From positions 1-35,382 of the forward strand of contig QHNT01000152.1 of assembly GCA_003218515.1 (NCBI GenBank): 35,382 bases of DNA, written 5' to 3'. The notes below the pieces were generated by a model that saw nothing but the letters and a program-made list of their open reading frames with translations, did no database searches and had not been told where the DNA came from. The position numbers and the translations under genes were made by a program. Numbering within the stretch: position 1 is the first letter of the stretch; each line of letters starts with the position of its first letter. Below, one piece after another: positions 7,459 through 17,490 of this stretch. This DNA comes from Verrucomicrobiota bacterium (lineage in GTDB: Bacteria; Verrucomicrobiota; Verrucomicrobiia; Limisphaerales; AV2).

Positions 7459-9249
7459 GTGTCGAAGAAGAATAAATCGACTCCGGTAGCGGTGATGGAC
7501 CCTGACGAAGGCGTGCAATTGCACGGAAGCGGCAGCGAGGGTGCGGTGCCAGGCCGGGTCGAGTCCTTTCACGGTGCCGCCGAAGAATTCGAGGAGACGG
7601 CGAATGGAAGGGAGTGGGACGGCAGACTCACGGGAGCCAAGGCGAGGGAAAACTCCCTGAGCGGCAGTGAGAGCCGTTTGCGCAAACAGAGCGAGGCGCT
7701 GGCGAATTTGACCCACGCCAGGGCCCACCACCGCGGTGATCTGCGCGCCGTGCTGCGGGGTATCACCGAGGCCGCCGCACGGGCGCTGGAGGTGGAGCGA
7801 GCCAGCGTCTGGCTGTTCAACCAGGACGCCTCCCAGGTCCGCTGTTTTGAGCTGTACGAACGCCGCCTGGATTTTCATTCGGAAGGCGTCGAACTCACGG
7901 TGAGGAATTACCCGGCTTATTTCCAGGCGTTGGAACGGGACTTCATCATTGCCGCGCATCACGCCCGCACCGACCTGCGCACGCGCGAGTTCACGGACGA
8001 CTATCTCGGTCCGTTGGGGATCACCTCAATGTTGGACGCCCCGATCCGGCTGGGCGAAAAGCTTGTCGGCGTGGTTTGCCACGAGCACATCGGCCCGCCG
8101 CGCCGCTGGACCGCGGATGAGCAGAATTTCGCGGGTTCGATTGCTGACCTGACCTCACTTGCGCTGGAAGACATGGAACTGAAACGGACAGAAGCCGCAC
8201 TGCGGGAGAGCGAGACGCGATTCAGCTCCTTCATGAACAATACATCCGCGCTCGCCTGGATGAAGGACGGAGGGTTTCGGTACGTGTACGTGAATCAGCC
8301 TTTCGAACGTTTCTTTGGTTGCTCGCCGCAGGACATCGCCGGGAAAGACGATTTTGAACTGTTTTCCATGGAAACGGCCCGCGAACTGCGCGCCAACGAC
8401 GAAAAGGTCCTCAACACCGGCGAGACCTTGCAAACGTTTGAAAGGGTGCCCAGTCCGGACGGTCAGCCGCACTCCTGGCTCGTGTTCAAGTTCCCTTTCC
8501 GCGACGCCACGCGCAAACGATTTGTCGGAGGAATAGCCATCGACATCACCGAACGGTGTCGTGCCGAGGAAGCGCTGCGAGGCCTTTCCCGGCGCATTGT
8601 CGCGGCGCAGGAGGCGGAGCGGCATCGAGTTGCGCGCGAGCTGCATGACAGCGTCAATCAAATGCTGGCCTCGGCCCGTTTTCGTGTTCAATCCATTCGA
8701 GGGAAGATCTCCAGCGACAACGAACAATTGGCCGATGAAGCGGCGAAAGCCACCGAGCTGCTGGAGCACGCGCTTCAGGAAGTGCGACGCATCTCACGGA
8801 ACCTGCGTCCGAGTGAATTGGATGACCTCGGCCTGCCGGCGGCGGCGCGCAGTCTTTGCGAGGAGTTTCAGAAGCGGACGGGCATCACTTGCGATTTGAA
8901 TTTTGGGCGCCTCCCTAAACGGGTCCCGGCCGATGTCGAGTTGACTTTTTACCGCATCATTCAGGAGGCTTTGACCAACGTGGAAAAGCACGCTCGGGCC
9001 AGCCGGCTGGCGCTGGGCATGACGCGGGAAGGCTCTTCCCTCAGGCTCATAGTTCAAGACGACGGCTGCGGTCTTGAGGCCGCGAAACCGCCGAAAAAGA
9101 AGAGCGGCTTCGGCCTGGTGAACATGCGCGAACGGGCCGCGTTTCTGGGCGGCACGCTGGAGGTGATTTCAAGTCCAGGCCAGGGAACCGGGATCGTCGT
9201 TAAGGTCCCGCTCGGTCGCTCATTCAACACCGAGCCGGCCAGGACATGA
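7459..9249 (+). CDS. GAF-PAS sensor histidine kinase, NarL/HisKA_3 type
   Basis: About 596 residues, cytoplasmic: no membrane segment is seen. Order: an N-terminal low-complexity lead, GAF domain (about 85-240, with VERASVWLFNQD and MLDAPIRLGEKLVGVVCHEH), PAS domain (about 250-375, with MKDGGFRYVYVNQPFERFFG and IAIDITER), HisKA_3 dimerisation segment with the phosphorylated His at about 396 in VARELHDSVNQML, and a HATPase domain (IIQEALTNVEKHA, DDGCG, GFGLVNMRERA). This is the kinase type that partners LuxR-family regulators, and such a regulator follows with an ATGA overlap. GTG at 7459 is preferred to the GTG at 7414 because AGGAAAG lies a few bases upstream. The ligand sensed by GAF or PAS cannot be deduced; the PAS lacks an obvious haem or flavin mark. 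Confidence 0.9.
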   Translation: MSKKNKSTPVAVMDPDEGVQLHGSGSEGAVPGRVESFHGAAEEFEETANGREWDGRLTGAKARENSLSGSESRLRKQSEALANLTHARAHHRGDLRAVLRGITEAAARALEVERASVWLFNQDASQVRCFELYERRLDFHSEGVELTVRNYPAYFQALERDFIIAAHHARTDLRTREFTDDYLGPLGITSMLDAPIRLGEKLVGVVCHEHIGPPRRWTADEQNFAGSIADLTSLALEDMELKRTEAALRESETRFSSFMNNTSALAWMKDGGFRYVYVNQPFERFFGCSPQDIAGKDDFELFSMETARELRANDEKVLNTGETLQTFERVPSPDGQPHSWLVFKFPFRDATRKRFVGGIAIDITERCRAEEALRGLSRRIVAAQEAERHRVARELHDSVNQMLASARFRVQSIRGKISSDNEQLADEAAKATELLEHALQEVRRISRNLRPSELDDLGLPAAARSLCEEFQKRTGITCDLNFGRLPKRVPADVELTFYRIIQEALTNVEKHARASRLALGMTREGSSLRLIVQDDGCGLEAAKPPKKKSGFGLVNMRERAAFLGGTLEVISSPGQGTGIVVKVPLGRSFNTEPART

Positions 9250-9911
9250 ACAAACGAACCAAACGGAAAATCCGGTTGTTGCTGGTGGACGACCATCCGC
9301 TGGTGCGGGAAGGCATCCGGTCCTGTCTGCACCCTCACAAGCAACTCGAAATTGTCGGCGAGGCCGCTGATGGACGGGAAGCTCTTGTCAAAGCGAAAGA
9401 GTTAAACCCCGACATTGTGCTGATGGATATCAATCTGCCGCGCACGAACGGATTGGAGGCAACGCGTCTGCTGCACCGGGAGGCTCCCCAAACCAGGGTG
9501 CTGATTCTCACCGTGCACAACAATAAGGAATACGTGCTGCAGATTGTCCAGGCCGGCGCGCGGGGCTACGTGTTGAAGGATACTTCGCCGAAAGAATTGG
9601 TGCAGGCGATTGAACAGGTGAACCGCGGCGAGGCTTTTTTCAGTCCCGATGTTGCCCATTTTGTGCTCAACGATTACGTCACCAGTTCCGGTCGTCGGAA
9701 ATCCGGCGAGGAAGAACTGTCCGACCGCGAGCGCGAAGTGCTCGCTTTGATCGCCGAGGGTTACAGCAACAAAAGCATCGCGTCCAAGCTTGGGCTGAGC
9801 GTCCGCACGGTGGAGACCCATCGTGCCCGCATCATGCGAAAGCTGAACATCCACAGCACGGCGGGTTTGACCAAGTTCGCCATCAGTCAGGGCATGGCCA
9901 GTTTGGCATGA
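9246..9911 (+). CDS. NarL/FixJ-type response regulator (REC + LuxR HTH)
   Basis: A 221-residue transcription regulator. The receiver has the acidic pair VDDHP (15-16), the phospho-acceptor Asp61 in LMDINLP, Thr89 in ILTVH and Lys111 in YVLKDTS. The C-terminal LuxR-type DNA-binding domain runs from about 157 (LSDREREVLALIAEG) through the recognition helix (SNKSIASKLGLSVRTVETHRA). Its ATG overlaps the TGA of the preceding kinase (ATGA), so the two are translationally coupled and almost certainly form a cognate pair. Target promoters are unknown; the local arrangement gives no clear operator. Confidence 0.95.
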   Translation: MNKRTKRKIRLLLVDDHPLVREGIRSCLHPHKQLEIVGEAADGREALVKAKELNPDIVLMDINLPRTNGLEATRLLHREAPQTRVLILTVHNNKEYVLQIVQAGARGYVLKDTSPKELVQAIEQVNRGEAFFSPDVAHFVLNDYVTSSGRRKSGEEELSDREREVLALIAEGYSNKSIASKLGLSVRTVETHRARIMRKLNIHSTAGLTKFAISQGMASLA

Positions 9912-10186
9912 GGATCGGCACCTCCCGGGCGCACGCCGGGAACGGTATTCGGAAAAGACTCAATGACCCGGCGGGATCGTCTTCCGCTGATGCGGAGCGG
10001 ACTTTTACCTCATCGTCGCGTCCGTAGTTTTACCTTACGGCAAAATCCGCACTTCCTTCTGTTGCAGCCTTCCAAATTTCGCAGGAACCTTACGTTAACG
10101 CGCTTCTTGACAGACCACTTATATTGAGGTTGTGGTGTCGGTTTCCAAGCTCCGACTGATAACTCGTGAAAGAGGAGCTGAACAAC

Positions 10187-10642
10187 ATGGAAGAGCTCAG
10201 AAGCATTCTGTTGGCGGAAGATAACCCGAACGACGTGGAGCTGACATTGTCCGGATTGGCCCAACTCCACCTCGCCAACGAAGTCGTGGTGGTGCGCGAC
10301 GGCGCCGAAGCGCTCGATTACCTCTACTCGCGGGGAAAATACGCGTCGCGCAACGATGACAATCCGGCGGTTATCCTGCTCGACCTCAAGATGCCCAAGG
10401 TGGACGGGCTCCAGGTGCTGCACGAAATCAAGTCGAACGAAAAGCTCAAGTCCATTCCCGTGGTGATGCTCACTTCATCCGCGCAGGAGAGCGATCTGGT
10501 CAAAAGCTATCAACTGGGCGTGAACGCCTATGTCGTCAAACCGGTGAGCTACCGGGAATTCGTCAACGCCGTCAGGCAAGTCGGCGCTTTTTGGGCCGTG
10601 GTCAATGAGCCGCCGCCCGAGAATATTCACCGCGCGAGCTGA
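10187..10642 (+). CDS. Single-domain response regulator (Rcp1-like CheY-type)
   Basis: A 151-residue stand-alone receiver. Key residues: acidic pocket EDNPND (11-16), phospho-acceptor Asp66 in LLDLKMP, Thr96 in MLTSS and Lys119 in VVKPV. The loop YLYSRGKYASRNDDNP before strand 3 is the mark of Rcp1-type receivers, which in other bacteria take phosphate from bacteriophytochromes or other PAS-GAF kinases. ATG at 10187 is preceded by AGAGGAG nine bases upstream and is preferred to the GTG at 10166. With no output domain it is probably an intermediate carrier or a protein-protein switch. It stands 44 bp before the first hybrid kinase. A link to the kinase at 7459 or to the hybrids is likely but cannot be fixed. 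Confidence 0.92.
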   Translation: MEELRSILLAEDNPNDVELTLSGLAQLHLANEVVVVRDGAEALDYLYSRGKYASRNDDNPAVILLDLKMPKVDGLQVLHEIKSNEKLKSIPVVMLTSSAQESDLVKSYQLGVNAYVVKPVSYREFVNAVRQVGAFWAVVNEPPPENIHRAS

Positions 10643-10686
10643 AGCCGGCAAGAAGTCGTCCTGCCCGGCGAACCATTTTATATTCG

Positions 10687-12966
10687 ATGAAATCGCCACT
10701 GTGCATTCTCCATCTGGAGGATGATATCATGGACACCGACTTGCTGCGGGCCATGCTCGAAATGGACAAAATCGTCGCCGCAGTGGAACGGGTGGAGACT
10801 CGGGAGCAGTTCCTGGGCGCTCTGGAGGCGGGTGGGTATGATTTGATCATTTCGGATTATTCGCTGCCGTCGTTCGACGGCCTCACTGCCCTGTCTCTGG
10901 CGCGGGAGCTGATGCCGTCCGTCCCTTTCATCCTGTTCTCCGGGACGATCGGCGAAGAGGCCGCGATCGAAAGCCTTCGCAACGGCGCGACGGATTATGT
11001 CCTCAAGCAGCGGCCCGAACGCCTCGTGACTTCGTTGCGGCGGGCGTTGCGGGAGTTCGAAGACCGACGGCGCCGCCAGCAGGCCGAAGAGGCGTTGCGG
11101 GAACGGGAAGAGTTTTTCCGGCTGATTTCGGAAAACGTCACGGATTTGATCGCAGTCGTCGATCTCGAGGGAAGACGCGTTTACAACAGTCCTTCCTACG
11201 AGGGCCTGCTGGGCGACCCTGCGAAGTTGTTGGGGACAGATTCATTTGAAGAAATACACCCGGAAGACCGCGAACGGATTCGGCGGGTCTTTCGCGAGAT
11301 GGTTGCCGCGGGCGTTGGGCAACGCGCCGAATTCCGTTTTTTGCTCAAGGACAGCAGCGTTCGCTATATCGAATCGCAAGTCAGCGCGATGCGGGACAAA
11401 CACGGCAGGGTAACAAACGTGATTGTCGTCTCCCGCGATGTGACCGAGCGCAAGAACGCCGAGGAGCAAATCCGGGAGCAGGCCGCGTTGCTCGACAAGG
11501 CGCAGGACGCGATTTGCGTCACGGACATGGAGCAGCGGATTCTCTACTGGAACAGGAGCGCGGAGGCGTTGTATGGCTGGACCGCTGCGGAATCGCTCGG
11601 CCAATACGCGAACGAACTCCTTTTCAAGAACGATTCTTCCCGCCAGATGGAGGCGCTGAAGAGTCTGATCTCGATACGCGAGTGGAAAGGGGACCTGCAC
11701 CAGGTGACCAAGCATGGGACGGAAATCATCGTGGAAAGCCGCTGGACGCTGGTGCACGACAATGAGGGCAAACCGAAAGCCATCCTCGTCATCAACACCG
11801 ACATCACCGAGAAGAAAAAACTGGAGGCCCAGTTCTTCCGTTCCCAGCGCCTGGAAAACATCGGCATGCTGGCCAGCGGCATCGCGCATGACCTGAACAA
11901 TGTGCTCGCGCCCATCATGATGGCCGTGCCGATGCTGCGGGAGAACGTCACCGAGCTGGCCGACCGGAACATGCTTGATATGCTCGACCGCAGCGCCCGG
12001 CGCGGCGCCGAGCTGGTGCAACAAATCCTCTCCTTTGCTCGCGGCGTTGAGGGCGAGCACAAACTCATTCAGCTCAGGCACCTCCTGGCGGACCTGGAGA
12101 AAATGATTCGCGAGACGTTTCCCAAGTCGATTCAGTTTCAAAAGAACATCGATCCAAACCTCCGGCCTATTCACGGCAATCCCACGCAAATTCATCAGGT
12201 GTTGCTCAATCTCTGCGTCAACGCGCGGGACGCGATGCCCACCGGCGGCACCTTGGCCATTCTCGCGGAGGACACGCGGTTTGAAGAACCGCAAGTGCGC
12301 CGGCACGCGGGCGTCAAGGCCGGTCCGTTCGTCGTCCTGAGGGTGGTGGACACCGGCACAGGCATTCCCCCGGAGCTGTTGGAAAGAATTTTTGAACCGT
12401 TTTTCACGACCAAAGAACCTGGCAAAGGCACCGGGCTGGGACTGGCCACCGTGCGCGGCATCTTGAAGAACCACGGTGGATTCGTGGAGGTCAAAAGCGA
12501 AGTCGGCAAGGGAACCAGCTTCAGGATTTGCCTGCCGGCGGCGGAACCCCAGTCGTCTCAAACAACTTTCACCAAGGTGGCTGAGTTGCCGGTCGGACAC
12601 GGCGAACTGGTCCTGGTTGTCGATGACGAGGAAGCCATCCAGCAGATTGCGCGCGCGACGCTGGAAAACTTCGGTTATCGGGTGATCAGCGCAAACAACG
12701 GCGCGGAAGCGCTGGCGGCTTACAAGCAGCACGGGAGCGAGGTCAAGGCCGTTATCCTGGATTCGATGATGCCGTTCATGGACGGAGCGGCCACCATCCG
12801 CGCCCTGCGGGAGATTGCACCCAGGCTCAGGATTGTCGGCGTCAGCGGACTGAGTGTGGATGATGGAATTTCCGCAGGGCCCGGGGCGGTGCAGGCCTTT
12901 CTGACCAAGCCGTACACCGCGCAAGAGCTGTTACTCAAATTGCATGCGGTCCTGCAGACTGAATAA
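10687..12966 (+). CDS. Hybrid histidine kinase REC-PAS-PAS-HisKA-HATPase-REC
   Basis: A 759-residue soluble hybrid kinase. Domains in order: receiver 1 (Asp57 in LIISDYSLP, Lys in YVLKQ), PAS (about 143-260), PAS (about 265-385, with YWNRSAEALYGWT and INTDITEKK), HisKA with His401 in SGIAHDLNNVLAP, HATPase (NLCVNARDAMP, DTGTGIPPE, FFTTKEPGKGTGLGLATV) and receiver 2 (Asp692 in VILDSMMP, Lys in FLTKPY). The H-box AHDLNN and the order HATPase then REC are typical of the PAS/REC kinases abundant in Verrucomicrobia and Deltaproteobacteria. Having a receiver at the N-terminus suggests that the kinase is itself gated by another kinase's phosphate, perhaps through the small receiver 44 bp upstream. 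ATG at 10687 is the first start in frame; no strong ribosome site is seen. Confidence 0.93.
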   Translation: MKSPLCILHLEDDIMDTDLLRAMLEMDKIVAAVERVETREQFLGALEAGGYDLIISDYSLPSFDGLTALSLARELMPSVPFILFSGTIGEEAAIESLRNGATDYVLKQRPERLVTSLRRALREFEDRRRRQQAEEALREREEFFRLISENVTDLIAVVDLEGRRVYNSPSYEGLLGDPAKLLGTDSFEEIHPEDRERIRRVFREMVAAGVGQRAEFRFLLKDSSVRYIESQVSAMRDKHGRVTNVIVVSRDVTERKNAEEQIREQAALLDKAQDAICVTDMEQRILYWNRSAEALYGWTAAESLGQYANELLFKNDSSRQMEALKSLISIREWKGDLHQVTKHGTEIIVESRWTLVHDNEGKPKAILVINTDITEKKKLEAQFFRSQRLENIGMLASGIAHDLNNVLAPIMMAVPMLRENVTELADRNMLDMLDRSARRGAELVQQILSFARGVEGEHKLIQLRHLLADLEKMIRETFPKSIQFQKNIDPNLRPIHGNPTQIHQVLLNLCVNARDAMPTGGTLAILAEDTRFEEPQVRRHAGVKAGPFVVLRVVDTGTGIPPELLERIFEPFFTTKEPGKGTGLGLATVRGILKNHGGFVEVKSEVGKGTSFRICLPAAEPQSSQTTFTKVAELPVGHGELVLVVDDEEAIQQIARATLENFGYRVISANNGAEALAAYKQHGSEVKAVILDSMMPFMDGAATIRALREIAPRLRIVGVSGLSVDDGISAGPGAVQAFLTKPYTAQELLLKLHAVLQTE

Positions 12967-13139
12967 GCCTCGAGAAGAGGCGGGTTGGCGCAGACGCAGC
13001 ACGAAGATGAGGTCTTCTCCGCGGACGGGTGCGCGGGTCAACGGAGCTTTTGCGCGAGCAACAACGCGCTGGATATTTCACGAATTCCGGTCTAAATGGA
13101 GGCAGTGGAAAACGAACCGGCAATTGGCGTCGCGACAAC

Positions 13140-16100
13140 ATGAAGTCCTCCGCATTAGCACCGGGTTCCCCGCCTGAGGCATCACGCGTTCCACCAGTGG
13201 GGCGTCCCCACTGGCAACACACCTACTTTGCGCTGGCGGCCTTCAATCTGCTCACGGTTTGCGCCAGCCTCTACCTCAGCTACCGTCTTATGGCCATTTA
13301 TGCCGAGTCGGTGCGTGTCAACCATCAGTGGTCGCAACGCCTGGGAAGCTATTCGGACCTCGGGCAGTTGGCGGCTGCCGTCAACGCTCCCGAAAACGCG
13401 GTGTTCGATTCACGCGACATTGCGGCGGAGTCGGCCAAAATGGAATCCGCGCTCGCCCGCTTCAACGAAAAGCTGCGCGCTGTCCGCACAGAGATGAATT
13501 CGGACGTGCCTGCTGCCGAAACCAAACGCCTGTTGGAGCAGATGGACCGTGTGCAAGGGGCGATGGGTGAAATGGTGGACGAGGCGGAACTGATTTTCTC
13601 CCTGTTCAAGCGTAATCAATCCGAGAAGGCGGGAGAACGCATGGCCGCGATGGACCGCAAATTCGCCAACCTGAATACAGCGCTGGTCCATTTGCGCGCG
13701 ATCGTCAGGGGCATCCAGGAGGCCGATTTCGCCGAGCAACTGGCCCTCGCCGCCGCCATCCGCAAGTTTGAGCGCATCATCGCCGTGGCAATCATGTTGA
13801 TGGTGGTGGGCACCGCGCTCTACGGCACCAAACTCTCCAAAAGCGTTGCCGCCATGATTCAGGCCGAAGAGAAGCAGCGCACGGTGGACGCCTTGAGAGT
13901 CAGCGAAGGGCGGTACCGCTCCATCATGGAATCCGCCAATGACGCCATCGTCATCGCGAATGCTGACGGAAATATCGTCGCCTGGAACAAGGCAGCGCGT
14001 CAGGTTTTTGGTTACGAGGAGGAGGAAATCATGGGACAGCCACTGACGCGTCTGATGCCTGAGCGATACCGGGACAGGCATCGTCGCGGTTTGGCCCGTT
14101 TTCTGGCCACCTATGAAAGCCATGTGATTGGCAAGACGCTCGAGCTGCACGGGCTGCGCAAAAACGGAACCGAGTTTCCGCTCGAACTCTCGCTGACAAC
14201 CTGGAAGAGCGCCGATTTGCATTACTTTAACGGGACGATGCGCGATATTTCGGGGCGCAAGGAAGTGGAAAGGGAGCAGGAAGCGCAGGCGCGCCTGGAC
14301 GAATTTCGAGCCGATGTCAACCAGGCGTTAAGCCGGGGTCAAAGCATTCCGGTGATGCTCCGGGAATGCGCCGCCGCCATGCATGCGCGCCTCGACGCTG
14401 CGCTCGCCCGGATTTGGGTGCTCAACGAAAGCGGCGTGACCCTGGAACTGCAAGCGAGCGCTGGAATGAACACAGACCTTGACGGCCCCCACAGCCGCGT
14501 GCCGGTCGGGAGGTTCAAAGTCGGGCTGATCGCGCAGGAGATGGAGCCGTACGTGACGAATGACGTTCCGAACACTCCGCAAATCGGCGACACGCAATGG
14601 GCCCGGTACGAAGGGATCGTCTCATTCGCCGGTTACCCGCTGCAGGTGGAAAAAGAGTGCATCGGGGTCGTGGCCATGTTTGCGCGCCACCCGCTGCCGC
14701 GGCAGACGCTGGATGCGCTGGCCGCGGTGGCTCCCGGCATCGCCCAATCCGTCGAACGCCTGCGCGCTCAGGACCAATTAAGAAAAGCCAAGGACGCCGC
14801 GGAATCGGCCAACCAGGCCAAGGGTGAGTTCCTGGCGAACATGAGTCACGAAATCCGAACACCGATGAACGCCATCATGGGCATGACCGACCTGGCGTTG
14901 AACACGCAGTTGAGCCAGACGCAGCGCCGTTACCTGGAGACCGTGAAAAGCTCGGCCGACTCGCTGTTGGGCCTGCTGAACGACATCCTTGACTTCTCCA
15001 AGATTGAAGCGGGCAAGCTGGAACTGGAGACGCTTGAATTTTCGCTCCGCGAACAGCTCGGCAGGACCACCAAGACCCTGGCGGTCAAAGCGCACGAGAA
15101 AGGATTGGAGTTGTTGCTGCACATCCCGCCGGGCCTGCCCGACTCGTGGCGGGGCGATGTGCGCCGCCTGCAACAAATCATCATAAACCTCGTCGGCAAC
15201 GCCGTTAAGTTCACGGGGACCGGTGAAGTCTCAATCCGCGTCGGTCTTGAAGGCGACGCAGCGGCTGCGGGCGAACACGCTGGCCCGCACACGAGCGGAA
15301 CCGAAGCCTCCGCTGCGCCGCAGTCGGGTCAGGAGTCATTTTTGTATTTCGTGGTCAAAGACACCGGCATTGGTATTCCGCGGAACCAGTTGCGGCACAT
15401 TTTTAAAGAATTTGCCCAGGCCGACAGTTCGGTGACAAGGAGATATGGTGGCACCGGTTTGGGTTTGTCCATTTCGCGCCGGCTGATCGAACTCATGGGA
15501 GGAAGCATTTGGGTCGAAAGCGAAGAAGGCAAGGGGAGCGCGTTCCATTTTATTGTAAAACTTGAGCCAGCCGGCGCGTCGCAGCAAATTCCCGCAGCCC
15601 GGGAGGAATTAAGCGGTTTGCGCGTGCTGGTGGTGGACGATAACCAGACCAGCCGCGCGATCCTGGAGGAGATGCTTCAGAGCTGGCGCATGGATCCGGT
15701 GGCCGTCGGCAGCGCTGACGCGGCACTGGCGGAACTGGAGTCGTCGGCCCAGTCCGGCAGGTCTTTCAAGCTCGTCGTCGTGGACGCGGTGATGCCGGAC
15801 ATGGACGGCATCGCGCTGACCAGGCAGATCAAGCGGCGTCCGGACCTGGCCGAGGCCCCAGTGCTGATGCTGAAGCTGGCGTCCCGACCGGGCGATACAG
15901 TTCGCACCGAGGCAGCCGGTGTCGCTGCGTACCTGACGAAACCAGTGCAACCGCTCGAATTGCTCGACGCCATTCTTAACGCACTGGGCGTTCATGAAAC
16001 AAGAAGGAGGCTGGTCGAAGCGAAAGAGACCTCGCCGAAAGTCCAATTGTCTGCCGCCGGGTTGAGTATTCTGCTTGCTGAAGACCATCCGATTAACCGT

Positions 16101-16841
16101 GAACTGGCCGTGACTATCCTGACTCAGGAAGGTCATCGAGTGACCGAAGCTTATAATGGAAAAGAAGCGTTGGCCCTGGCCACGCGGCGCCCTTTCGATT
16201 TGGTCCTGATGGACGTGCAGATGCCGGAATTGGACGGCCTGGAAGCGATCCGCTTGATTCGAGGGGACGAACAGCAAACCGGCGGGCATGTGCCGATCAT
16301 CGCGCTGACCGCGCATGCCATGAAGGGCGACCAGGAATTGTGCCTCGCCGCGGGCGCGGACGCGTATCTCAGCAAACCTGTAAAACGACGGGAGCTTTTG
16401 GAGGCGATCAACAGTCTGGCGGCTCAGGCGTCGGCTGGCGCCGCCCAACCGGCTGTGGGCGCGCCGGTCCCGGAAGAGAAGCACCTCGACCTGGAACGAT
16501 TGCTGGAGCAACTGGGTGGTGGCAAGGAGATGGTGCAAAAGCTGGCCCGGATGTTTCTGCAAGGGCTGCCGGAGCAGTTGGCCGAACTGCGTAATGCTTC
16601 AACCCAACGCGACGACCGCGCCCTCGCGCGCATGGCGCATATGTTGAAAGGAGCGATTGCCAATTTCGGAACAGGACCGGCTTATGCCGCCGCCAGCCGG
16701 CTGGAGCAATCAGCCAGGAAATCCGAGTGGATCAAAATCGCATCGGCCCAGCTTGAGTTCGATAAACAGTTGGATAAGTTGGTCGGCGAGTTGGAAGCAT
16801 ACCTCGACCAGGATTCGAGGAAAGGAAAAGCGGCCTCATGA
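13140..16841 (+). CDS. Membrane hybrid histidine kinase with PAS, GAF, two receivers and HPt (BarA/GacS-like layout)
   Basis: About 1,233 residues. Two membrane segments (about 29-50 and 213-229) enclose a helical periplasmic domain of about 160 residues; no HAMP domain is evident after the second segment. Then follow PAS (about 254-375), GAF (about 385-535), HisKA with His570 in [16 protein letters not shown], HATPase ([34 protein letters not shown]), receiver 1 (Asp882 in [11 protein letters not shown]), receiver 2 (Asp1025 in [11 protein letters not shown], Lys in YLSKPV) and an HPt domain with His1167 in [12 protein letters not shown]. Receiver 1 has Lys912 where the switch Thr/Ser normally stands (VLMLKLAS), so it may be regulatory rather than a normal relay step. 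The chosen ATG at 13140 leaves a short tail before the first membrane segment; an in-frame start at 13029 is possible. The stop overlaps the next regulator's start. Confidence 0.92.
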   Translation: MKSSALAPGSPPEASRVPPVGRPHWQHTYFALAAFNLLTVCASLYLSYRLMAIYAESVRVNHQWSQRLGSYSDLGQLAAAVNAPENAVFDSRDIAAESAKMESALARFNEKLRAVRTEMNSDVPAAETKRLLEQMDRVQGAMGEMVDEAELIFSLFKRNQSEKAGERMAAMDRKFANLNTALVHLRAIVRGIQEADFAEQLALAAAIRKFERIIAVAIMLMVVGTALYGTKLSKSVAAMIQAEEKQRTVDALRVSEGRYRSIMESANDAIVIANADGNIVAWNKAARQVFGYEEEEIMGQPLTRLMPERYRDRHRRGLARFLATYESHVIGKTLELHGLRKNGTEFPLELSLTTWKSADLHYFNGTMRDISGRKEVEREQEAQARLDEFRADVNQALSRGQSIPVMLRECAAAMHARLDAALARIWVLNESGVTLELQASAGMNTDLDGPHSRVPVGRFKVGLIAQEMEPYVTNDVPNTPQIGDTQWARYEGIVSFAGYPLQVEKECIGVVAMFARHPLPRQTLDALAAVAPGIAQSVERLRAQDQLRKAKDAAESANQAKGEFLANMSHEIRTPMNAIMGMTDLALNTQLSQTQRRYLETVKSSADSLLGLLNDILDFSKIEAGKLELETLEFSLREQLGRTTKTLAVKAHEKGLELLLHIPPGLPDSWRGDVRRLQQIIINLVGNAVKFTGTGEVSIRVGLEGDAAAAGEHAGPHTSGTEASAAPQSGQESFLYFVVKDTGIGIPRNQLRHIFKEFAQADSSVTRRYGGTGLGLSISRRLIELMGGSIWVESEEGKGSAFHFIVKLEPAGASQQIPAAREELSGLRVLVVDDNQTSRAILEEMLQSWRMDPVAVGSADAALAELESSAQSGRSFKLVVVDAVMPDMDGIALTRQIKRRPDLAEAPVLMLKLASRPGDTVRTEAAGVAAYLTKPVQPLELLDAILNALGVHETRRRLVEAKETSPKVQLSAAGLSILLAEDHPINRELAVTILTQEGHRVTEAYNGKEALALATRRPFDLVLMDVQMPELDGLEAIRLIRGDEQQTGGHVPIIALTAHAMKGDQELCLAAGADAYLSKPVKRRELLEAINSLAAQASAGAAQPAVGAPVPEEKHLDLERLLEQLGGGKEMVQKLARMFLQGLPEQLAELRNASTQRDDRALARMAHMLKGAIANFGTGPAYAAASRLEQSARKSEWIKIASAQLEFDKQLDKLVGELEAYLDQDSRKGKAAS

Positions 16842-17461
16842 AGATCCTCATCGCCGAAGATGATCCCGTGTCCAACGAGATGCTGGGCTTTCTGCTGAAG
16901 CAATGGGGCTATCAGGTTGTCGCGACCCGCAACGGGGTGGAAGCCTGGCAGGCGCTTCAGGCCAACGATGCGCCGAGGCTGGCGATTCTGGATTGGCAAA
17001 TGCCGGAGATGGACGGCGTCGAAGTCGTCCGCCACGTCCGGCTCAACGCCGATCTGAAACACGTGTATCTGTTGATCCTGACCAGCATGTCGCGGCCGGA
17101 CGAGATTGTCTCCGGTCTGGAAGCCGGCGCCAACGATTACATCATCAAGCCGTTCAAAGCGCCGGAGCTTCGAGCGCGGCTGAGCGTCGGAGCGCGCATG
17201 GTGGAACTGCAGTTGGAACTGGCCGAGCGGGTCGCCGAGCTGGAGAAGGCGCTCTCCGAAGTCAAACAACTCCGCGGCATCCTGCCGATCTGCGCCTACT
17301 GCAAAAAAATCCGCGACGACAAAAATTACTGGCAACAGGTCGAGAGCTATTTCGCCCTGCACACCGACGCCAAATTCAGCCACAGCTTTTGCCCCGATTG
17401 CTACGAAAAGATCATCAAGCCACAGCTTGACAGGCTGGGCGTAGAATCCGGTGATCAATGA
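16838..17461 (+). CDS. Response regulator with coiled coil and four-cysteine C-terminal module
   Basis: A 207-residue protein. Residues 1-120 are a receiver with acidic pair AEDDP (7-9), Asp52 in AILDWQMP, Thr82 in LILTSMS and Lys104 in IIKPF. A helix rich in Glu and Leu (about 121-146) looks like a coiled coil. The C-terminal part has [11 protein letters not shown] and [10 protein letters not shown], that is Cys152, Cys155, Cys185 and Cys188, a CxxC...CxxC arrangement that could bind zinc. I know this module as a recurring, uncharacterised C-terminal partner of receiver and PAS domains; it is not a known DNA-binding fold. The ATG overlaps the TGA of the HPt-ending hybrid kinase (ATGA), so Asp52 is the natural acceptor from that HPt. 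Output is unknown. Confidence 0.9.
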   Translation: MKILIAEDDPVSNEMLGFLLKQWGYQVVATRNGVEAWQALQANDAPRLAILDWQMPEMDGVEVVRHVRLNADLKHVYLLILTSMSRPDEIVSGLEAGANDYIIKPFKAPELRARLSVGARMVELQLELAERVAELEKALSEVKQLRGILPICAYCKKIRDDKNYWQQVESYFALHTDAKFSHSFCPDCYEKIIKPQLDRLGVESGDQ

Positions 17462-17490
17462 GACGTGCGGCGAGCGGCGTTCCGCGTGAC

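Noticed and set aside
10107-10135. TTGACA at 10107-10112 as a -35 box for the single-domain receiver
   Set aside because: The sequence 17 bp downstream (TTGTGG) is a poor -10 box and TATATT lies only six bases away, so no acceptable promoter can be built.
11242-12924. A 560-residue open frame on the minus strand opposite the hybrid kinase
   Set aside because: It is the complement of a strongly conserved kinase; high GC in third positions opens such shadow frames, and no domain is visible in it.
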